DNA of 64,000 bases, taken from the NCBI RefSeq assembly GCF_030411995.1, contig NZ_JASNRC010000007.1:87481-151480 (forward strand). Direction: 5' to 3'. The DNA comes from Massilia sp. YIM B02769 (GTDB lineage Bacteria; Pseudomonadota; Gammaproteobacteria; Burkholderiales; Burkholderiaceae_D). The position numbers were made by a program, and so were the translations under genes. The notes below the pieces were generated by a model. It was not told where the DNA came from, searched no databases, and was given only the letters and a program-made list of their open reading frames with translations. This document shows positions 56,581 to 64,000 of this stretch, in pieces; positions within the stretch are counted from its first letter, which is position 1; each line of letters begins with the position of its first letter.

Positions 56581-57582
56581 ATGGCACTGATAAAAAAACT
56601 CATCCTTACCGGCGCGATCGTGTCAGTCGCGGCGGCCGGCGGTTTCGCCTGGTGGTCGAAGCACCCGCTGACCACTGGCGGGGCGCCGATCGAATTCACC
56701 GTCACCCCCGGCAGCGGCGTGAATGCGGCCGCCCAGCAGATGGCGAATGCCGGCGTGCCGGTCAATCCCTTCCTGTTCCAGGTGCTGGCCCGCGTGACCG
56801 GCCAGAGCGCGCGCATCAAGGCCGGCAGCTACGAGCTGAAGCCGAACACCTCGCCGCGCCGCCTGCTTACGCAACTGGTGCGCGGCGAATTCGCCCAGGA
56901 AGCGGTGACCATCATCGAGGGCTGGACCTTCCGCCAGATGCGCGAAGCGATTGCCGCCACCAGGACGCTGCGCCACGAAACGGCGCAGATGTCGGATACC
57001 GAACTGATGGCGAAGATCACGCCGGAGTTCAAGCAGCCCGAGGGCCTGTTCTTCCCCGACACCTATCTGTTCGCCAAGGGATCGAGCGATTTGCAGATCT
57101 ACCGCCAGGCGCACCAGATGCTCCTCAATCGCCTGAACGCGGCCTGGGAAAAGCGCGACCCGAACCTGCCCTACAAGAATCCGTACGAGGCGCTGATCAT
57201 GGCCTCGATCGTGGAAAAGGAAACCGGCCAGAAGAGCGAACGCGCCATGATCGCCGGCGTCTTCGTGAACCGCCTGCGCACCGGCATGATGCTGCAGACC
57301 GACCCGAGCGTGATCTACGGCATGGGCCTGCGCTACGAGGGCAAGATCGCCAAGAAGGATTTGCTGACCGATACCCCATTCAATACCTATACCCGCTACG
57401 GCCTGCCGCCGACGCCGATTTCGCTGCCGGGCGTGCAATCGCTGGCGGCGGCGATGGCACCGGCCAAGACCGACGCCTTGTACTTTGTCTCGCGCAACGA
57501 TGGCACCAGCCAGTTCTCCGACAACCTGAACGACCATAACCGGGCCGTGAACCAATACCAGCGCGGAGTAGCCCGTCCATGA
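56581..57582 (+). CDS. mltG: Endolytic murein transglycosylase MltG
   Basis: 333 aa inner-membrane enzyme (YceG) that cuts nascent glycan strands and sets their length. One N-terminal membrane helix ([19 protein letters not shown]) precedes a LysM-like segment. The catalytic domain contains [12 protein letters not shown], the active-site Glu in ASIVEKETG, and DPSVIYGMG and [13 protein letters not shown]. The start of tmk overlaps its stop as ATGA. Head of the mltG-tmk-holB-pilZ cluster. Confidence 0.95.
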   Translation: MALIKKLILTGAIVSVAAAGGFAWWSKHPLTTGGAPIEFTVTPGSGVNAAAQQMANAGVPVNPFLFQVLARVTGQSARIKAGSYELKPNTSPRRLLTQLVRGEFAQEAVTIIEGWTFRQMREAIAATRTLRHETAQMSDTELMAKITPEFKQPEGLFFPDTYLFAKGSSDLQIYRQAHQMLLNRLNAAWEKRDPNLPYKNPYEALIMASIVEKETGQKSERAMIAGVFVNRLRTGMMLQTDPSVIYGMGLRYEGKIAKKDLLTDTPFNTYTRYGLPPTPISLPGVQSLAAAMAPAKTDALYFVSRNDGTSQFSDNLNDHNRAVNQYQRGVARP

Positions 57583-58208
57583 GCAGCATCGATACAACCC
57601 CTCGCGGCAAGTTCATCACCTTCGAGGGCATCGACGGCGCCGGCAAATCGACCCACATCGGCTTCGTCACCGAGCTGATCAAGTCGCACGGCAAGCTAGT
57701 TGTCGCCTCGCGCGAACCGGGCGGCACGCCGCTGGGCGAAAAGCTGCGCGACCTGCTCTTGCACGAAAAGATGCACCTGGAAACCGAAGCCCTGCTGATG
57801 TTCGCCAGCCGCCGCGAGCACATCGCGCAAGTCATCGAACCGGGCCTGGCCTCGGGCGCCTGGGTCTTGTCGGACCGCTTCAGCGATGCCAGCTTCGCCT
57901 ACCAGAGCGGCGGACGCGGCCTCGACCGCGCCAAGATGGAGGCGCTGGAAGCCTGGGTCCATCCGCAGCTGCAACCCGACCTGACCCTGCTGTTCGACGT
58001 CCCACTCGAAGTGGCGCGCGAACGCCTGGATGCCACCCGCACCCTGGACAAGTTCGAGAAGGAACAAGGCGAATTCTTTGCCCGCTGCCGCGCCGAGTAC
58101 CTGCGCCGCGCGGCGCAATACCCTGAACGTTTCGTGGTCGTCGATTCGACCCGCAGCATCGAGGCCACGCAGCAGACTCTCCGCGAGGCCCTGGAGAAAT
58201 TTTTGTGA
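57579..58208 (+). CDS. tmk: Thymidylate kinase
   Basis: 209 aa kinase that phosphorylates dTMP to dTDP. The P-loop [12 protein letters not shown] lies at residues 15-26, followed by the DR(Y/F) motif in [18 protein letters not shown] and the lid region. Overlaps mltG upstream, and its stop (TGA) overlaps the GTG start of holB. Confidence 0.96.
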   Translation: MSSIDTTPRGKFITFEGIDGAGKSTHIGFVTELIKSHGKLVVASREPGGTPLGEKLRDLLLHEKMHLETEALLMFASRREHIAQVIEPGLASGAWVLSDRFSDASFAYQSGGRGLDRAKMEALEAWVHPQLQPDLTLLFDVPLEVARERLDATRTLDKFEKEQGEFFARCRAEYLRRAAQYPERFVVVDSTRSIEATQQTLREALEKFL

Positions 58209-59233
58209 TCTACCCCTGGCAGCAAACCGCCTGGACCCAGCTGCAGCAGATGCGCGAGCGCCTGCCGCACGCCATCCTGTTCCATGGCCCGGCCGGCATC
58301 GGCAAGGCCGATTTCATTGAAACGTTTGCGCAGGCCTTGCTGTGCGAAAACGTCCAGCCCGACGGCCAGGCCTGCGGCGCCTGCGCCTCCTGCGGCTGGT
58401 TCGTCCAGCACAACCACCCGGACTACCGCCGCGTGCGTCCCGAGGCGCTGGAAGACGAGCCGTCGAGTGAAGGCGAAGAGGGCGCGGACAGCGAGAAAAA
58501 ATCCAAGTCGACCAAGGCGCCCTCGAAAGAGATCAAGATCGAGCAGATCCGCAACCTGGCGGACTTCATGAATATCTCGACCCACAGGCAAGGCTTGCGT
58601 GTGGTGGTGCTGTACCCGGCCGAGGCGCTGAACATGCCGGCCTCGAACGCCCTGCTGAAGACGCTGGAAGAGCCGCCGCCGGGCACCGTTTTTTTGCTCG
58701 CCTCGAACGGCCTCGACCGCCTGTTGCCGACGATCCTGTCGCGCTGCCGCAAGTTCGCCCTGCCGATGCCGGACCACCCGGCCGCGCTGGCCTGGCTGAA
58801 GGAGCAGGGCGTGCCGGACGCCGACAGCTGGCTGCGCGAAGAAGGCGGCGCCCCGCTGGCCGCGCGCGACCAGGCCGAGACCGGCAACCGCGAGGAACTC
58901 GACGCGCTGCTGCATTTCCTGGCCCGGCCGAGCGCCGACGGCGCCCTGCGCAATGCGGAAAAGCTGAGCAAGACGCCGCTGTCCTCGCTGGTGGCCTGGC
59001 AACAGCGCTGGCTGTACGACCTGCTGTCGGTGAAGCTGTCGGGCGTGGTACGTTATTATCCGCGCTACCAGAAGGAACTCGCGAGCCTGGCCGGCAGCGT
59101 TCATACGGCGAATCTGTTGCGTGCCGTTAAGTCCGCAAACGAACGGCGCGCGGTGGCGGATCACCCGTTGTCGGCTAAACTGTTCGTCGAAGACATGCTG
59201 CTCGATTACACCTCGTGCTGCAGTCCCGTTTGA
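58205..59233 (+). CDS. holB: DNA polymerase III delta-prime subunit
   Basis: 342 aa clamp-loader subunit starting at GTG 58205 (protein begins [13 protein letters not shown]). It has a degenerate Walker A (GPAGIGKAD), a zinc-binding cluster with [10 protein letters not shown], and [14 protein letters not shown] with the SRC motif in LSRCRKF. An insert rich in acidic and lysine residues ([18 protein letters not shown]) sits at about residues 87-104, before the [10 protein letters not shown] helix. Overlaps tmk by four bases. Confidence 0.94.
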   Translation: MIYPWQQTAWTQLQQMRERLPHAILFHGPAGIGKADFIETFAQALLCENVQPDGQACGACASCGWFVQHNHPDYRRVRPEALEDEPSSEGEEGADSEKKSKSTKAPSKEIKIEQIRNLADFMNISTHRQGLRVVVLYPAEALNMPASNALLKTLEEPPPGTVFLLASNGLDRLLPTILSRCRKFALPMPDHPAALAWLKEQGVPDADSWLREEGGAPLAARDQAETGNREELDALLHFLARPSADGALRNAEKLSKTPLSSLVAWQQRWLYDLLSVKLSGVVRYYPRYQKELASLAGSVHTANLLRAVKSANERRAVADHPLSAKLFVEDMLLDYTSCCSPV

Positions 59234-59253
59234 GTTTTACTTAGAGGAAAGCG

Positions 59254-59652
59254 ATGAGCGGCAATATGAGCGGCAACATGGGTGGCAACACCACCGACCC
59301 GAACGCGTCGCTGCCCCGGCCTGCGGTGCTGTCGCTGGCCATCAAGGAAAAGGCGGCCCTGTACGCCGCCTACATGCCTTTCCTGAAGAACGGCGGCCTG
59401 TTCGTGCCGACCAACAAACCCTACAAGATCGGCGACGAGATCTACCTGATTTTGTCGCTGATGGAAGATGCGGCCAAGTACCCGATCGCCGGCAAGGTGG
59501 TCTGGATGACGCCGGCCGGCGCCAACAACAGCAAGGCGCAAGGCGTCGGCGTGCATTTCCCGGCCGACGAAACCGGCCAGCGCGCCAAGGCCCGCATCGA
59601 AGAAATCCTCGGCGCCGCCCTGCGTTCCTCGCGCGCCACCCATACCCTGTAA
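59254..59652 (+). CDS. pilZ: PilZ domain protein (type IV pilus assembly PilZ)
   Basis: 132 aa. The N terminus contains a short Gly/Asn repeat (MSGNMSGNMGGN), then a PilZ fold with LKNGGLFVPTNKPYKIGDEIYLIL and GKVVWMTPAGA. It lacks the RxxxR c-di-GMP signature, as the true PilZ pilus protein does. Position after holB is the classical pilZ locus. 20-base gap; an AGAGGAAAG ribosome binding site precedes it. Confidence 0.9.
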   Translation: MSGNMSGNMGGNTTDPNASLPRPAVLSLAIKEKAALYAAYMPFLKNGGLFVPTNKPYKIGDEIYLILSLMEDAAKYPIAGKVVWMTPAGANNSKAQGVGVHFPADETGQRAKARIEEILGAALRSSRATHTL

Positions 59653-59667
59653 CTCTCTTTTTCCTTC

Positions 59668-60189
59668 ATGCCGTCCTACGTTCACCGCCTTGCCCGCCGC
59701 GATGACTTGCCTGTCATCGTCGATATCTACAATTCCACGATCGCCTCGCGCGAAGTCACCGCCGATACCGAACCGGTGTCGGTCGAGTCGCGCGTCGGCT
59801 GGTTCAACGACCACACGCCGGAGCGCCGGCCGTTGTGGGTCATCCATGATGCCAACGACTCCTCGGCGAACCCGGAAGTGATCGGCTGGATGTCGTACTC
59901 GAATTTCTATGGCCGCCCCGCCTACTCGGGCACGGCCGAGCTGTCGATCTACATCGCCGAAGCCTGGCGCGGCAAGGGACTCGGCAAGTATTGCCTGGAA
60001 CAGGCGATCGCTTTCGCACCGGAGATCAAGGTGCATACGCTGCTCGGCTTCATCTTCGGCCACAACGCGCCGAGCCTGGCGCTGTTCCGCAAGTTCGGCT
60101 TCGATACCTGGGCCAACTTCCCGCGCGTGGCGAATCTCGATGGCGTCGAACGCGACCTGATCATCCTCGGCAAGCGGGTCGTCGCCTAA
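59668..60189 (+). CDS. GNAT-family N-acetyltransferase (Pat/phosphinothricin type)
   Basis: 173 aa. The acetyl-CoA binding motif is in EAWRGKGLGKYCLEQAI, and GFIFGHNAPSLALFRKFGF is the usual C-terminal signature of the phosphinothricin/methionine-sulfone acetyltransferase subgroup. The real substrate is unknown. It lies 15 bases after pilZ, inserted between pilZ and tatD, so it may be a lineage addition to the cluster. Confidence 0.88.
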   Translation: MPSYVHRLARRDDLPVIVDIYNSTIASREVTADTEPVSVESRVGWFNDHTPERRPLWVIHDANDSSANPEVIGWMSYSNFYGRPAYSGTAELSIYIAEAWRGKGLGKYCLEQAIAFAPEIKVHTLLGFIFGHNAPSLALFRKFGFDTWANFPRVANLDGVERDLIILGKRVVA

Positions 60190-60203
60190 GGCGTACATAG
60201 CAC

Positions 60204-60521
60204 ATGCTTCCCGGCTTGCTCCTGCTGCTAGCCTATTTGCTGTGTGGATTCGCCAGCCCCTTGTTGCTGGCCGGCATGGCCCTTGCCTGGTATCGGCGGC
60301 ACCGGCGCCCGCTCGTGCGCCGGATGGCCGGGGCCGGGCTGGCAGGGGCGCTGCTTGCCGCTTGCGCCTACCTGGTCCTGGGCCTGGCTTTCGACGCCGA
60401 AGGCGCCAGGTCGCTGCTGGGCGGCCTGTTCAGTGCCGGCGCGGGTTTCACGGCCGGCACGCTGTGCTGGCTGGCGGTGGCGCTGGTGCAGCGCTGGCGC
60501 TCCCACGGCCCGCGGGCATAG
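60204..60521 (+). CDS. Small hypothetical membrane protein (105 aa)
   Basis: Begins MLPGLLLLLAYLLCGF, with three predicted membrane helices (about residues 4-28, 43-63 and 74-95) separated by an RRHRRPLVRR basic loop. No recognised domain. It lies 14 bases after the GNAT gene. No clear ribosome binding site. Confidence 0.68.
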   Translation: MLPGLLLLLAYLLCGFASPLLLAGMALAWYRRHRRPLVRRMAGAGLAGALLAACAYLVLGLAFDAEGARSLLGGLFSAGAGFTAGTLCWLAVALVQRWRSHGPRA

Positions 60522-60572
60522 CCGCCGGGCCGGCTGGCGCGGCGCGGCGTGGCACGCGCGGGCGGCTGCCTT

Positions 60573-60578
60573 TACAAT
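60573..60578 (+). promoter_or_regulatory. Possible -10 box immediately before tatD
   Basis: TACAAT, six bases before the tatD ATG. A start at +1 would coincide with the ATG, and no ribosome binding site precedes it, so a leaderless mRNA is possible. No good -35 is visible. Confidence 0.35.
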
Positions 60579-60584
60579 GGCGGC

Positions 60585-61367
60585 ATGTACATCGATTCCC
60601 ACTGCCACATCAATTTCCCCGAGCTGGCCGCCCGGATGCCCGAGATCCTGGCCAAGATGGCCGAGAACCATGTCACGCATGCCATGTGCGTGTCGGTCAA
60701 CCTGCCGGAATTTCCCTCGGTGCTCGCCCTGGCCGAGCAATATCCGCATATCTTCGCCTCGGTTGGCGTCCACCCGGACTACGAAGACACGCCCGAGCCG
60801 AGCGTCGAGCAGCTGGTGGCGCTGGCCGACCACCCGAAGATCATCGCCATCGGCGAGACCGGCCTCGACTACTACCGCCTGGAGGGCGACCTCGAATGGC
60901 AGCGCGCGCGCTTCCGCACGCATATCCGGGCCTCGCGCGCGACCCGCAAGCCGCTGATCATCCATACCCGCTCAGCCAGCGCCGATACCATCCGCATCCT
61001 GCAGGAAGAGGGCGCGGCGGTCCAGGCCGGCGGCGTGGCCGGGGTGATGCACTGCTTTACCGAGTCGCTGGAAGTGGCCGAGGCGGCCATCGAGATGGGC
61101 TTTTATATTTCCTTCTCCGGCATCGTGACCTTCAAGAGCGCCAGGGACTTGCAGGAAGTGGCGCGCACGATTCCGCTGGAGCGCATCCTGATCGAGACCG
61201 ATTCGCCCTACCTGGCCCCGGTGCCCTACCGCGGCAAGGTGAACGAGCCCGGCTATGTGCCGCATGTGGCCGAGTTCATCGCCAATTTGAAAGGCCTGCC
61301 GCTGCGCGAGGTGGCGGACCGCACCAGCGACAACTTCTTCAACCTGTTCCAGCACGCCAAGGCCTGA
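60585..61367 (+). CDS. tatD: TatD-family metal-dependent hydrolase/deoxyribonuclease
   Basis: 260 aa from ATG 60585 (MYIDSHCHINF). It is a TIM-barrel amidohydrolase: metal ligands in DSHCH, catalytic GETGLDYY, HTRSA, MHCFTES and ETDSPYLAP. Members are DNases/D-aminoacyl-tRNA hydrolases; the exact role is unassigned. An earlier TTG/GTG-type start at 60549 would be unlike the family. It is the conserved tail of the tmk-holB-pilZ cluster. Confidence 0.92.
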   Translation: MYIDSHCHINFPELAARMPEILAKMAENHVTHAMCVSVNLPEFPSVLALAEQYPHIFASVGVHPDYEDTPEPSVEQLVALADHPKIIAIGETGLDYYRLEGDLEWQRARFRTHIRASRATRKPLIIHTRSASADTIRILQEEGAAVQAGGVAGVMHCFTESLEVAEAAIEMGFYISFSGIVTFKSARDLQEVARTIPLERILIETDSPYLAPVPYRGKVNEPGYVPHVAEFIANLKGLPLREVADRTSDNFFNLFQHAKA

Positions 61368-61368
61368 C

Positions 61369-62055
61369 ATGACCCCAAAGCGCCGCACCGTCCTGCGCAG
61401 TATCCTGTTCGCGATGTGTGCCGGCGCCGGCCTGGTCCACGCCGCGCCCGTGGCGACGTCGCCGCCCGACGGGCGCCAGCTGACCGCCTTCTTCCGCGCC
61501 GTCCAGCTCGACGACGACAGGACCGTCAAGGCGATGATCGGCTCGGTCGTCAACGCCAACCAGTTGAATCCCCTCGGCGGCGAGCCGGGCCTGGTGCTGG
61601 CGGTGCGCGAAGATGCGATGCGCGTGCTGGAGGTCTTCCTCGCCCACCCGGGCACGCAGCCCGACACGGCGGCCGTGAACGGCAATACGGCCCTGATGAT
61701 GGCCGCTTTCAAGCGCAACCGCGCGGCCGTCGAGGCCTTGCTGGCCAAGGGCGCGAAGGTGAACCAGCCCGGCTGGACGGCGCTGCATTATGCGGCGGCG
61801 GCGGGGGACAACGAGATCGTCGACATCCTGCTGAAGCGCGGCGCCAGGATCGATGCGGTGTCGCCGCTGAAGACCGGCGCCTACACGCCGCTGATGATGG
61901 CGGCGCGCGAAGGCAAGGACGATACCGCGCTGCTGTTGATGAAGCATGGCGCCAACGCGGCGCTGAAGAACAGCGAAGGCCTGACGCCCGAGCAGCTGGC
62001 CGAACGCGCCGGCAAGCCGCGCGTGGCCAAGGCGATCCGCCAGGGCCTGCGCTGA
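61369..62055 (+). CDS. Secreted ankyrin-repeat protein
   Basis: 228 aa. The signal peptide (RSILFAMCAGAGLVHA) is followed by four or five ankyrin repeats (NGNTALMMAAFKRNRAAVEALLA, GWTALHYAAAAGDNEIVDILL, AYTPLMMAAREGKDDTALLLM). It starts one base after the tatD stop, so it is likely cotranslated. Probably periplasmic and protein-binding; partner unknown. Confidence 0.9.
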   Translation: MTPKRRTVLRSILFAMCAGAGLVHAAPVATSPPDGRQLTAFFRAVQLDDDRTVKAMIGSVVNANQLNPLGGEPGLVLAVREDAMRVLEVFLAHPGTQPDTAAVNGNTALMMAAFKRNRAAVEALLAKGAKVNQPGWTALHYAAAAGDNEIVDILLKRGARIDAVSPLKTGAYTPLMMAAREGKDDTALLLMKHGANAALKNSEGLTPEQLAERAGKPRVAKAIRQGLR

Positions 62056-62211
62056 GCGGCGCCTGCCGGGCCGGCGCTTGACCTGCTTATCCGGAATTAA
62101 AGGGTCATCCCGCATCAGCTCCCGCCTTTGCCGCGCACCCGCCGCAGGCATACTCCTCGTATTCCATCGACCCATGCGGCAGCGTACGCCGTCGCCGACT
62201 ACAAGGATCCC

Positions 62212-63159
62212 ATGCTGAACGAACGCGAAATCGAGAGCTGCTACCTCGGCCAATTCATTCCTGTCCACTACCATCACAACATGCTGATGGACGGGAACCG
62301 CATGGGCGCTTTCCGTGATGCGATCGCGCATGCCGTTCGTCCCGGCATGAAGGTGCTGGAACTGGGCGGCGGCACCGGCGTGCTGTCGTTCTTCGCGGCC
62401 CAGCAGGCCGAGAAGGTGTATTGCGTCGAATTCAACCCCGACCTGGTGCGCGAGGCGCGCCGCTTCCTGGCGCAGAACCCGAACGGCCACAAGGTCGAGG
62501 TGGTCCACGCCGACGCCTTCGATTACCTGCCGCCGGAGCCGGTGGACGTGGTGATCTGCGAAATGATCCACGTTGCCATGCTGCGCGAAAAGCAGGTCGA
62601 CGTGATCGAGGCCTTCAAGGCGCGCTACCTGGAGCGCTTCGGCGGCCCGCTGCCGGTCTTCATGCCCGAAGCGGTGGTGATGGCGGTGCAGCCGCTGCAG
62701 CAGGACTACAGCTTCCATGGTTATTACGCGCCGATCGTGCAGTTCCAGGAAACCAGCGCCGCCTACCCGGGCACGGCCGAGCTGGCCCAGCCGGCCGTGT
62801 ACAGCGTGCTCGACTTTGCCGGACCGGTCGACAAGCTGATCGCCTGGCAAGGCAGTTTTACTGTCGAGCAGGACGGCGCCCTGAACGCGCTGCGCTTCGT
62901 CACCAAGAACGTGCTGTCCATCGTGCAGGAAAGCGGCGGCACCATCGACTGGCTGAACCACTACATGACGCTGCCGCTGGCGCGTCCGCTCGACGTGATC
63001 GCCGGCGACGTGGTGCAGGTGTCCTTCCAGTACCGCGCCGGCGCCTCGATTCCTTCGCTGCAGGCCGCGCTGCGCGTCACGCTGGCCGCCGATGCGGATG
63101 CCGGTGCCGATGACGCTGTGCCGGCCGTCGTACCGTGTCGTATCGCCGCCTTTGCCTGA
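62212..63159 (+). CDS. SAM methyltransferase with protein-arginine-methyltransferase-like features
   Basis: 315 aa from ATG 62212 (MLNEREIESCY), which has AAGGATCC upstream. SAM motif I is VLELGGGTGVLSFFAAQ. A VICEMIHVAMLREKQVDV segment resembles the double-E loop of protein arginine methyltransferases. A C-terminal beta-rich half (about residues 160-315) fits the barrel such enzymes carry after the SAM domain. Target unknown. The upstream gap (62056-62211) has no gene. Confidence 0.75.
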   Translation: MLNEREIESCYLGQFIPVHYHHNMLMDGNRMGAFRDAIAHAVRPGMKVLELGGGTGVLSFFAAQQAEKVYCVEFNPDLVREARRFLAQNPNGHKVEVVHADAFDYLPPEPVDVVICEMIHVAMLREKQVDVIEAFKARYLERFGGPLPVFMPEAVVMAVQPLQQDYSFHGYYAPIVQFQETSAAYPGTAELAQPAVYSVLDFAGPVDKLIAWQGSFTVEQDGALNALRFVTKNVLSIVQESGGTIDWLNHYMTLPLARPLDVIAGDVVQVSFQYRAGASIPSLQAALRVTLAADADAGADDAVPAVVPCRIAAFA

Positions 63160-63310
63160 GCGCCCGGCCGCCGCTCGTCTCATCCTGGCCACCCGTTCGT
63201 CGGCGCAGGCGGCAGTTCGACCCCGCCGCCGCGCCGTTCGTCCCAGGGCCGCTTGATACGGCCCTGGCGCCTGCCTACACTGCGGTTTCCTCAACCTGAA
63301 CGGGTGCGCA

Positions 63311-63511
63311 ATGATGGGCTTCCTGCTGTGGCTGCTTTTACTCTTCCTGTGCTGGCCGCTGGCCTTGCTGGCGCTGGTGGCCTATCCGCTGGTGTGGCTG
63401 CTGCTCCTGCCTTTCCGCCTGCTCGGCATCGGCGTCGAGGCCGTGTTCGCGCTGCTGCGCGCGGTCGTGTTATTGCCGGCGCGCATACTCGGCTTGTCGC
63501 CCGGGCGCTGA
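63311..63511 (+). CDS. Small leucine-rich membrane protein (66 aa)
   Basis: Begins MMGFLLWLLLLFLCWPLALL, with two predicted hydrophobic helices and a short basic end (LSPGR). No function recognisable. The reading frame and hydrophobic pattern make it a plausible real small membrane protein, but very Leu-rich frames arise by chance in GC-rich DNA. Confidence 0.6.
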   Translation: MMGFLLWLLLLFLCWPLALLALVAYPLVWLLLLPFRLLGIGVEAVFALLRAVVLLPARILGLSPGR

Positions 63512-63627
63512 TCGCACCCCGGTCCGGCAGAGTGTGGGGCAATTAACAGACGCGCGTGGCGGGCTTCGTTACTGTGGAGTCGTCCGCTTTCATCCGAAAG
63601 CGAGCTTTTCACTGTAAGGAAACGATT

Positions 63628-63852
63628 ATGCGCCTGGACATTTACCGCAGAGCCGAAAGCGACGGCAAGTTCTCCTACTTGGCCGTGCCGGAAACCCGCA
63701 ACATCCCCGAAGAAGCCACCAATACCGATTGGGAAGTGGAGGCCCGCGCCTTCGAAGTCGACGACAATGCCGAGCAACTGCCGGACTACGACATCGACAA
63801 CCTGCATGGCCAGCTCTCCGAAAAGGGCTATGCGATGACTGCTCTGCACTGA
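63628..63852 (+). CDS. DUF6139-like small protein (74 aa)
   Basis: Begins MRLDIYRRAESDGKFSYLAV at 63628, with AAGGAAACG upstream, and continues with NIPEEATNTDWEVEARAFEV. It is an acidic, soluble protein; I recall similar Oxalobacteraceae proteins filed as DUF6139, but that name is from memory. The longer frame start at 63556 lacks a binding site. Nothing could be assigned in 63853-64000. Confidence 0.68.
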   Translation: MRLDIYRRAESDGKFSYLAVPETRNIPEEATNTDWEVEARAFEVDDNAEQLPDYDIDNLHGQLSEKGYAMTALH

Positions 63853-64000
63853 GTTCGGCAGGCGCGCGTACCGGGCAGCGTCGTTCGCTTCGGCGGATTT
63901 TCGCCCGCTCCGGTACACGCTTCGTCATGAACGCGACAGTCCGCTGTCGATTTCGCCGGGGCCCGGACGGTCCCCCGGCGGATATGCTATTCTTGCGCCC

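Overview
The window is 64 kb of a high-GC chromosome that reads as a betaproteobacterium of the Oxalobacteraceae, close to Massilia/Telluria/Duganella. The basis is gene content and order (trigger factor-clpP-clpX-lon-HU-tRNA-Asp-ppiD; mltG-tmk-holB-pilZ-tatD; yciB-bolA-parvulin), the style of the proteins, and short palindromic repeats between genes. This is inference; no 16S or other marker is present. Most of it is ordinary core chromosome with dense, short-spaced operons.

Layout. 1-3.1 kb: hpnE (cut by the window edge), hpnD and hpnC on the minus strand, the three-enzyme route from farnesyl diphosphate to squalene. 3.3-7.5 kb: a two-gene RND efflux operon. 7.8-17.4 kb: a protein quality-control block of tRNA-Leu, tig, clpP, clpX, lon, an HU gene with a strong sigma-70 promoter, four identical tandem tRNA-Asp genes, and ppiD. 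17.8-31.7 kb: selU (mnmH), a TesA-type esterase whose start codon overlaps that of a divergent ABC ATPase, a bifunctional NAD(P)HX repair enzyme, a fused 5-oxoprolinase, a response regulator with TPR-like helices, and purL. 32-36.6 kb: a minus-strand run of selO, msrB, yciB, bolA and two tandem parvulins. SelO appears to begin at a non-standard ATT codon.

36.7-37.8 kb holds an intact IS1595-family insertion sequence with 29-bp terminal repeats and a perfect 8-bp target duplication, lying between divergent selO and an acyl-CoA ligase. 39.9-43.9 kb: a CYTH-CHAD protein, a MarC-type membrane protein, two small or unknown proteins, and arfB. 44-54.2 kb is rich in fatty-acid degradation genes (FadB-type bifunctional enzyme; thiolase-Dabb-SDR-SDR operon). 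It also has an MFS exporter paired with a cysteine-containing regulator, a broken HEAT-repeat gene and an MHS transporter. The fadB-type gene and the thiolase operon share the same 12-base motif at the same distance from a putative -10 box, which suggests one common regulator. 54.3-56.4 kb: NRDE protein, DUF4936 protein and YgfZ. 56.6-61.4 kb: mltG-tmk-holB-pilZ-GNAT-membrane protein-tatD. The right end carries an ankyrin protein, a methyltransferase resembling arginine methyltransferases, and two small proteins.

A family of about 28-bp imperfect palindromes (GTAGGGTGGGCAC-type left arm, GTGCCCACGCGG-type right arm) sits in at least seven intergenic gaps, usually as inverted pairs. I found no CRISPR array, prophage, toxin-antitoxin pair or defence island. 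The least ordinary signals are the paired repeat family, the shared fatty-acid promoter motif, the selO start, the fresh IS insertion, and several unassigned proteins.
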